Positions 57,211 to 64,000 of a stretch of 64,000 nt of DNA are shown in pieces; the stretch's first letter is position 1; each line of letters starts with the position of its first letter. The notes below the pieces were generated by a model. The model saw only the letters and a program-made list of their open reading frames with translations, did not search any database and had not been told where the DNA came from. The translations under genes were made by a program, and so were the position numbers. Origin of the DNA: Brachycybe producta (lineage: Eukaryota > Arthropoda > Diplopoda > Playtdesmida > Andrognathidae); assembly GCA_036925085.1 (NCBI GenBank), contig JAUPFP010000023.1, forward strand, positions 92,501 through 156,500, in the 5' to 3' direction.

Positions 57211-58313
57211 TTAGTTACAAGTTTAATACATTTATATGCAAAAAAAAAAGCAAATACAGTTAACTATTTAAATTATAAATTATCCTCCTCCTCCCATTTT
57301 AGTGCCCCAATGCCACCCCGTATTAAACAACACTCGTCTTACAATTTTGTTAGACACACTCACTATTCTTTTTTGTAAAAAAAATAAAAGTTTCACCTCC
57401 TTTTTGAGGTACCTCATCAGTGCTGTAATGACTGCAAATACACGAAATAATCGTTTCTTTTGAAACATGTGGTCAGGTGAGAAAGGAGGACCTAAAAATA
57501 ACGCATTCAACATGGAGATCATTTCGATTTTTATTGTATATTGTTGTGTTTATAAAATTGAAGGGTTTTTTTTATTACCACACGTTTGCTTTTTTTTTCT
57601 TCACTGTATTTCTTTCTACTCAAGTAATTTTATTTCAAGATTTATAATTTTCTAAACACGTAGAGGTTCTATTTATTACTGATAATGTTAACTGAGGGAT
57701 GGATCATGGGAGTTAAAATGGACGGTAAAGTGCAGCAGGATAAAGATTATATACTTTTTTTATTATTATTACAAGCTTTTTTTTTGGGGGTAAAATAAAA
57801 AAAAACTCTCCTCCGTCAGTGTTATTTTTTTTGTGAGTATCTTGAATTACAAGAGTTTCATTGCTTTTTATTAGCGGATTTGACCTTATGAACTGAAATC
57901 GCAATGTCGTTCGAGGTCAACATTCTTCAGTTGCAATTGAAATTATCTGTATTATTTATTATACATATTATATAAATTCAGAAATGTGCTACTGTTTTTT
58001 TTTTAATTGTAATTTTGTATTTAAAAAAAAAAGTTAGGTTTATTTATAGAAAGGTAAAAAATAAGGGTTGGGTTGGGGGGGGGGGTTGTTCTAAAGTTTT
58101 ACTGTTTTGTGTTTTCTGTCGAATTAGCATCATCATTATTAATGATTGAAATTATACACTTTAATAATTAATGACACAACAGTTGGAGCTGTTGTTCATT
58201 TAGTTAGTATAATACAGGGTGTTCGAAAGCACGAAAATTTTATAACGTGCTTTTTAATCAGGAAAGATCCATTTAGATTAGCAATGTGTGTAATTCCAAA
58301 CTGTTAAAGGGCG
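57211..58313. other. AT-rich unassigned sequence
   Basis: TACAGGGTGTTCG at 58213 recalls mariner-type termini seen at 39108 and 63313. A G run at 58073-58085. Frames are compositional. Confidence 0.4.
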
Positions 58314-59235
58314 TTCACAGATAATTGTCTTTTAGTGGTCAAGATGTACTGCAAAAAGTAGTCGCCTTGTGGCTGTAACTGACCACTCAAGTCGACTTTC
58401 ACAGATAATTGTCTTTTAGTAGTCAAGATGGACTGCAAAAAAAGTAGTCGGCTTGTGGCTGTAACTGACCACTCAAGTCGACTTTCACAAACAGGTGTCT
58501 TTTAGTGGTCAAGATGGACTGCAAAAAGTAGTCGGCTTGTGGCTGTAACTGACCACTCAAGTCGACTTTCACAAACAGGTGTCTTTTAGTGGTCAAGATG
58601 GACTGCAGAAAAAGTAGTCGACATGTGGCTGTAACTGACCACTCAAGTCGACTTTCACAAACAGGTGTCTTTTAGTGGTCAAGATGGACTGCAAAAAGTA
58701 GTCGGCTTGTGGCTGTAACTGACCACTCAAGTCGACTTTCACAAACAGTTGTCTTTTAGTGGTCAAGATGGACTGCAAAAAATAGTCGGCTTGTGGCTGT
58801 AACTGACCACTCAAGTCGACTTTCACAAACAATTGTCTTTTAGTGGTGAAGATGGACTGCAAAAAAAGTAGTCGGCTTGTGGCTGTAACTGACCACTCAA
58901 GTCGACTTTCACAAACAATTGTCTTTTAGTGGTGAAGATGGACTGCAAAAAAAGTAGTCGGCTTGTGGCTGTAACTGACCACTCAAGTCGACTTTCACGG
59001 ATAATTGTCTTTTAGTGGTCAAGATGGACTGCAAAAAAAAGTAGTCGGCTTGTGGCTGAAACTGACCACTCAAGTCGACTTTCACAAACAGGTGTCTTTT
59101 AGTGGTCAAGATGGACTGCAGAAAAATTAGTCGACTTGTGGCTGTAACTGACCATTCAAGTCGACTTTCACAGATAATTGTCTTTTAGTGGTCAAGATGG
59201 ACTGCGGAAAAAGTAGTCGGCTTATAGCGGAAATC
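58314..59235. repeat. Family G tandem array, 11 units of about 85 bp
   Basis: GTCTTTTAG marks each unit at 58326, 58411, 58497, 58581, 58667, 58751, 58834, 58921, 59007, 59093 and 59180, a spacing of 83-87. Each contains GGTCAAGATGGACTGCAAAA, GTAGTCGGCTTGTGGCTGTAA and TGACCACTCAAGTCGACTTTC. GTGGTC / GACCAC and AGTCGGC / GTCGACT are inverted within a unit, so each can fold. Units are highly similar. The minus-strand repetitive frames (VKVDLSGQLQPQADYF) stay open through several units because the unit length varies little from 84-87. Confidence 0.93.
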
Positions 59236-59372
59236 GACCACTCAAGTCGATTTTATACGACCAATTTTTTACATTTCATTCAACTACTCTAGGACCACTT
59301 CTCAACTACTGGCTGACAAAAGTGTTCGGCGTGTGGCCCAGACCGACCACTTTTTGCAGTCCATCTAGTAAG
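59236..59372. repeat. G-family element at array end
   Basis: GAAATCGACCACTCAAGTCG to CCGACCACTTTTTGCAGTCC. Probably the far half of the G element whose internal part expanded into the array. Confidence 0.55.
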
Positions 59373-59989
59373 TTTTATGGACGTGATTTGAGCGCCTTCT
59401 AGCTATTATGTTTTAAATCAAAGGCATCATCATGTTCAAAAATCAAATCCAATGATTATATGGATTACTATTGAATTTGTAGTGTTTCAAGCCAGGATGT
59501 TATGTGATGGATTTCATTATGGAACGCACATTGAACTTTTATTGGATGTGGTTAATTTGTTTTTTATTCATAATTCCTTCTAATTACCCTGTTTCCATTA
59601 GGGTCAAAATATTAGGCGAAGGTGACTTTTGATTATGGAACTTGTCACGTAGCTTTACATTAGCTAGAGGGCGCTCGACTAATGCATAACTTATTTTGAC
59701 CAGAACTTTTAAGTTCTATTTGTCAGTGGATGGTTACTGGTTTCAGTTACAGTATTTAAATGAGGATGGAGTTTTGTTTTTGGAAAGTTGTATTAAATTA
59801 ATCCAGTCAAGTGCAGAAAAAGAAGGATGTAAAAATAAGAAGTTAAACAACCACCCAAACAACCACTGTGGCTCATTTAAATAACCTAACCAGTAATCTT
59901 TAGTTGACAAATGTTATAAAACCCATTACATGAAAAAAATTACATTATGTTGAGGTAACATGAATTATTTAATATTTAATTAATATTCA
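59373..59989. other. Unassigned sequence
   Basis: CTAGAGGGCGCTC at 59655 is CTCF-core-like. The 62-codon frame at 59696 looks somewhat protein-like but matches no family I know and has no splice or promoter context. Confidence 0.35.
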
Positions 59990-60084
59990 AAGAAAAAGTC
60001 AATGCAAACTTAAAAATTCGTTTAATTTTTAATTTCAATTAAAAATAATTTATCGAATTTTCAAGTTTGCATTGACTTTTTTTT
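59990..60084. repeat. Hairpin of about 90 bp with 28-bp arms
   Basis: AAAAAGTCAATGCAAACTTA...AAATTCG and CGAATTTTCAAGTTTGCATT...GACTTTTT are nearly perfect complements with a 35-base AT loop. Size and shape are within the range of an animal pre-miRNA, but a foldback repeat is equally possible. Confidence 0.5.
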
Positions 60085-60254
60085 CCCAATAAAATAATAT
60101 TTAAGATAATTCTAATATTAAATTTATATCTTATTTAACATAAAACGATTTAACAGTTAATGTTAAAAGTTTTATTTTTCAACATAAAAGTTCATTTTAC
60201 TACATTCAACAAGCATTTAATAGCAGCAAGAGAGATTAACATATGTGCGACAGG

Positions 60255-60392
60255 AACTCAAATTCTTATTGGTTTATCAGCTTTAATTTTTCATTTAATC
60301 AAAGAGGGGCGGAGTTACGATTGCTCCTCCCAATCGTTATGAAAACAGATAGGGATGACGTAATCAGTGAAGCAAGGGCGGAGTCTTTATTT
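60255..60392 (+). promoter_or_regulatory. Promoter-like motif cluster
   Basis: In order: TTATTGG (reverse CCAAT box, about 60267), AGGGGCGGAG (GC box, 60304), TGCTCCTCCCAATCG (60323), ATGACGTAATC (CRE-like, 60355), AAGGGCGGAG (GC box, 60374). The same motif types occur in family D elements, so this may be a worn D copy or a true promoter. Purine/pyrimidine-rich sequence to about 60600 follows. Confidence 0.35.
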
Positions 60393-61305
60393 TCTCTCCC
60401 TCCTCTCAGTTTTTCTTGTATTTTGTAATAATAATGCGCTTCACTACCGCATTCCAGCCTCTCTTTCTCTCGAGAACTGGACGAGTCCATCAATTGAAAG
60501 AAGACAAAAAGGCAGGGAGAGAAGGAAGCGCCCTTTTTATTATTATTATCATTACTACTACTAGATGGTTGAACCTGACGCCAGTCACTCTAGACTCATT
60601 ATAGCAAATCGCCAGAAAAACAAACAAACAATTTTCTCGATTCTTGCAAAATATTCATTATTTTTCTTTAGTTGTATTGTTTATTTTCATTAAGAATAAG
60701 AAGAAAAAAAATTAAAATAAAACAAATATGGCTTATTGGAAAAAAAAAGCGCAGAGGAGAAGCACGAAATAAGGGGGAATATTGAGGGGGGGGGGCTTTT
60801 TTTGGGCAAAATGCCAACATTTTTTCTTGTGTCTCTTTCTAGTAGATTACGATGTATTTTTTATGGGTTTTTCAACGCTCCACTGCTCTTAAAATGTCTT
60901 TTTTCTTATATATTTTTTCATTCTGAATAAACTATATTAGTATTTGTTGCAATATACATGTATACCTAGATATATATTGTAATTTTATTTTTATAAATAT
61001 AAAAAAGCTGCGTCATGAAATGTTAAAGAAAAATGTAACGGGATTTTCTGTATATTTCCGCTATTATGCGATAATATCATTGACTGACTGCAAGTTCCAC
61101 AACTTCCTTCTATCCCTTTATTTTTGTTTTGTATAAATGAACTAATCCAAAAACAAAATGTGTATTTGCATACAGCGCCCTCATGCGGTCGTGCATTTCC
61201 TTTTTCACCCTCTCCCCCCCCCCCTTTCTTCTCTCTACTGATCTCTGGTGTTTTTCCTATGTATGTTATGGTTATTGCGTTTCTTAGTTCTCTCTCTATC
61301 AATGG
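60393..61305. other. Unassigned sequence
   Basis: GAGAACTGGACGAGTCC (60474) and CCTGACGCCAGTCAC (60573) stand out as less AT-rich. A G run at 60785. The minus-strand 121-codon frame at 60991-61356 has no recognised domain. Confidence 0.3.
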
Positions 61306-62159
61306 AGTCGAATGAACGGCTTTTCTCAACTGCGCACCCGGAAGTATCTTCTCCATTTGACGGGGAGGAAGTAGTTAAATTACAGTGAACAGGTGGTGCC
61401 TCAACCAGCATCGAGTGTATCAGTAGCAGCCGCAATAATGTTATAAGGTTGCAATTGACGCTGAAAAGAATATTTTCTGAACCTGTTGTTATAATTTATT
61501 AATATTAATATTCGTGCCGTGGATTATGTTGGATTATATAATTCTAATTAATTAATGGCAGTTTGTTGTGTAGTTTTTATTGATTTAATTCCGAATGAAT
61601 CTTTGGATATTATCCGAGTGTTTAAGTTCGTTATTGTCGGGATCGGTTCTCGATTATTATTATTATTATCATCATCTCCATGAAAGGAACCTTAATTTTA
61701 AGCAGCTACATGTGGACTCAAAATATTATATTAATATTAATATTATTATGGACGTGTTGTTGTTATTATTCGTATTTTGCAGCTGACATTGGTGGACGTT
61801 TTGCCGCAAGCTAGCAGCTCTTCTTCTGAGGAGGAACCAGAAGAAGACGAAGAAGAAGAGCCAGCCAGCCAGCCGAGGGACCGCGCGGCCGCGGCGGGCC
61901 AACCTTTTTTCCTTTTTCTCTTTCTCTCTCTCTCCCCGTCCTTCTCTTCCTTTTTTGCCGCCCCTCAAAACAAATTGGCCTTCCTCATGTCCTCCTCTTA
62001 TTCCTCTTTGGGCCGCCAAATCTTCTGTCACCGTGACCATCACCATCATCATCCCTTCTTCCTTCTTCGTTTGTGTAGCCATTATTTGACCATCATCATC
62101 TTTAATTGTTCATCATCTTCTTTTTGGTCGTCCAATTCTGAATGGATTATTAATTTCTG
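61306..62159 (+). promoter_or_regulatory. Candidate 5' region of a gene (promoter/5' UTR)
   Basis: Base composition changes: CGGAAGTATCTTCTCC (an ETS-like CCGGAAGT lies at 61338) and CACCCGG near 61335, and a strongly CpG-rich patch at 61876-61903 (GGGACCGCGCGGCCGCGGCG). TATTTTGCAG at 61773-61782 is acceptor-like, followed by a frame with SSSSSEEEPEEDEEEEP and then low-complexity C/T-rich sequence. Whether that acidic frame is translated is unclear. TTG, not ATG, precedes it. It leads into the short ATG peptides at 62160. Confidence 0.4.
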
Positions 62160-62226
62160 ATGTCTTGGAATACTGTGAATAAAGTGGAGGTGGCTCAACC
62201 TCATACTTCGTCTGGATCTATAAAAG
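62160..62226 (+). CDS. Candidate first coding exon, form 1
   Basis: ATG at 62160 opens 22 codons: MSWNTVNKVEVAQPHTSSGS then IK, with the first base of the next codon (G) before GTGCGT at 62227. The donor is phase 1. The product is unknown. Support comes from the CpG-rich upstream region and from the downstream twin with the same ending. The ATG context (TTCTG) is weak. Without splicing, the frame continues about 30 codons into low-complexity sequence. Confidence 0.35.
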
Positions 62227-62245
62227 GTGCGTTCTTCTTAAAACT

Positions 62246-62282
62246 ATGCCTCAGTCAAAGGACTCAATGGGATCAATCAAAG
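62246..62282 (+). CDS. Candidate first coding exon, form 2
   Basis: ATG at 62246, with A at -3, opens MPQSKDSMGSIK. It ends with G before GTTGGT at 62283, again phase 1. The last bases, GGATCAATCAAAG, match GGATCTATAAAAG of form 1 in 11 of 13 positions. Both forms would therefore join the same downstream exon in the same frame after GSIK. No downstream exon was found in the window. Confidence 0.35.
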
Positions 62283-63300
62283 GTTGGTCCCCCTAAATAT
62301 TTATTTATTTATTATTAATATTAGAGGGAAACAAAAAAATTAATTGAAAGAGAAAACAAAATATTTATTTATTATGATTTGCGATTCTTATAAGAAAATT
62401 ACTAGTTTTATCTGAGGTTTACAGAAAGTGTTTTATTTTTTGTTCAAAAAAGGCAGAAATTTATAAAAACAGTGTTGCCAGATTGCAATAAGATATGCAA
62501 CAACAACAACAAAAAAAAGATCGCCTAACAGTGTTGTCAGATTGCTCTAGATTCTTCAAAAGAATTTTAAATAGTGTGATGCCAATGTGTCAATCATAGA
62601 TGAGTTCAGTGATATTTGGTTGAGTACAGTAGACAGAGGAGGATGGTGACTTATGTTCACCACCATCCTTATTGAGGAGAAAACAGTGTTGCCAGATTGT
62701 TTTAAGCTAATTGAAAACATTCAGAGCAAAAAGTATATTTGGAAAGAACTTTTTTTTTTTAACTAAATTACACGATCATTGTAAGAAATTGTTTAAAAAC
62801 TTTTTAACAAAAGTTTGTTTGAAAATGACGACTTGTCACTATTGAAGTGGAGATTGAGTGTGTTAGTCAGAAAGCAGCTGAAATAATGTGAAAGCGCTGA
62901 AGTAGGAATTATTATTCCTAATTAAATATCTACATGTAGTTAAAAATGCATCAAGGGTAATGCAGTGTAATTTTAAGTCATTTAAATGGGGTGTTTGTAT
63001 TCTATAAGTGCTGCTGCTGCTGCTGTTGTTTGAAGTTGGAATCTTTCGACTATGATCATAGATCACTGCAACAGAGGTAGGACTTCTCAAATAAAGCCTT
63101 TAATGCAAATGTTCGAGTATTCTTTCGATTAGCTGAAATAAGGCTAAAAGCTACACAATCTTTTGCATTAGAGGCTAAGTGGCTGTTAATCGAAAGAATA
63201 GCGCAGATGTCATTCTTTTGTACAAAATATTACTGAGAAAAGTGAAGAAAAATTTGGAAAAATAATCGAATTAAATGAAGTAAAATAACAAATACAGACA
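62283..63300. other. Presumed intron or intergenic; repeat relative
   Basis: AGTGTTGCCAGATTG recurs at 62470 and 62684 (and as AGTGTTGTCAGATTG at 62530), a short dispersed word. 62940-63070 resembles the interior of the 8449-8791 element. A hairpin pair TCTTTCGATTAGCTG / TTAATCGAAAGAATAG lies at 63120-63200. No exon is recognised. Confidence 0.4.
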
Positions 63301-63309
63301 ACTCCGTTA

Positions 63310-63841
63310 TACAGGGTGTTCATAAAGATTGTTTTTAATAACTTCACTTCGATGTAAGATAGAACAATCTCTAAAATGCAACTAAAATGGGGTTTATCAA
63401 AGGTTTAGCATATTTAATTTTTAGAAATATGTTGAATTTGGACATATAGCCGCCATCTTATTTTTTTGGATACAAAGGATGACACGTTTCTGCATTTCCG
63501 CGAATATGTTCTGTACAATGTTATATAGTTGTTTTTAAGAGTTATAGCACAGAATAAAGGTGAACACACAGAAGGGAAACTCTTGTGTGCGGTACCTTTG
63601 ATGTTGCTGTGACAGAAATTGATGACCTTGGAATCGGTTATTCAAGCCACTTCTATGGAGCCGCCATTTTAAAAAGGATTAGAGAAAAGAATTTTTTTTC
63701 ATAGAAGTGTATGAAAACTTGTGCACATGCGCAGAAAAAAAATCTGTTAAACAAGTTGATGGCCCTGTTTCCCATCTGTATATTCGTCTTATTCTCTGGC
63801 TATATAGCACTAATGACATTTGTTATCACATCACAAAGATT

Positions 63842-63845
<4 letters not shown>
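63310..63845. repeat. Mariner-like terminus and unassigned flank
   Basis: TACAGGGTGTTCATAAAGATT resembles mariner-type inverted termini (TA followed by CAGGGTGT). ATAGCCGCCATCTTA (63448) and GGAGCCGCCATTTTA (63658) repeat in the same orientation. No transposase frame. Confidence 0.35.
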
Positions 63846-63873
<28 letters not shown>

Positions 63874-63875
63874 AG
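63846..63875. repeat. (GA)n microsatellite
   Basis: About 14 GA units. Confidence 0.95.
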
Positions 63876-64000
63876 TGACGTCTTTTGGCGTCCTCTCTTT
63901 CAGTTGCATTTTACACATTTGTTTTAATTATATTTTTATTTAGAACTTAAGTTATTAAAAATTGAAACTTCACAATTGACTTTATGGACACTTTGTATTA

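Noticed and set aside
58593..59109. Repeat protein with VKVDLSGQLQPQADYF units
   Set aside because: It is the translated 85-bp G array; unit lengths vary and break the frame, and there is no start region or promoter.
58314..59235. CRISPR-like array
   Set aside because: Units are tandem and similar along their full length, with no unique spacers, no cas genes and a eukaryotic context.
59696..59884. 62-codon frame with ordinary-looking residue mix
   Set aside because: No family recognised, no splice sites that fit, no repeat or promoter context. Left as unsupported; a homology search would decide.
60991..61435. Minus-strand frames of 121 and 66 codons
   Set aside because: No recognised domain, and the stronger gene-like signals in this region are on the plus strand.

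Overview
This window looks like gene-poor nuclear DNA from a large, AT-rich animal genome. It has long AT-rich stretches, many dinucleotide microsatellites, relics of non-LTR retrotransposons, and a dense, nested population of short DNA transposons (MITEs and foldback elements). There is no bacterial-style gene density, no operon, no CRISPR array, and no recognisable tRNA or rRNA gene. Two arrays of a (TTAGG)n-like pentamer, the arthropod-type telomere repeat, give a weak hint towards an arthropod. They sit inside a mobile element, so taxonomy stays open.

No complete protein-coding gene can be supported. The coding sequence I can defend is three 3' remnants of LINE-type retrotransposons (11231-11362, 17435-17767, 18721-18930), plus a 3'-tail insertion of the first LINE at about 18526. 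The one place that looks like the start of a host gene is the right end. A promoter-like, relatively GC-rich stretch (about 60250-62160) is followed by two short ATG-initiated peptides (62160 and 62246). Both run into phase-1 splice donors after the same residues, GSIK. Their continuation would lie in an intron beyond 62283 and outside the window.

The rest is repeats. The main dispersed families, with labels used here only, are: A, about 280-370 bp, TA-flanked, termini CCTTGTACACAC; B, about 350-400 bp foldbacks, the most abundant, carrying a splice-acceptor-like tract; C, about 435 bp foldback with GATGGCGCC termini; D, about 140-210 bp foldback with ACAGGCAATT termini and 9-bp target duplications; E, about 330-550 bp, built from a 16-bp minisatellite plus TTAGG-like arrays; F, pogo/Tigger-like MITE; G, elements around a CGACTGCAAAATGAAGTCG-type core, including an 11-copy array of about 85 bp; H, 130-bp hairpin; I, about 400-430 bp with CAGTCACACTAGGCTGG termini; J, 391-bp foldback with perfect termini and 9-bp duplication. 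Several hAT elements with 8-bp duplications and one Harbinger-like element are also present.

Layout: 0-10 kb holds A, J, hAT, B/F and D elements. 10-19 kb holds LINE relics, nested B/C/hAT insertions and A. 19-30 kb is AT-rich with scattered hAT, Harbinger, D, F and A copies. 30-41 kb holds dense B, C, D and I. 41-52 kb holds two E copies in inverted orientation, each inside an older repeat. 52-60 kb holds B, a foldback, E, A and the G array. 60-64 kb is the candidate 5' gene region. Nested insertions with intact target duplications give a relative order of events: B, C, F and H are older; D, E, hAT and the 13670-13917 element are younger.
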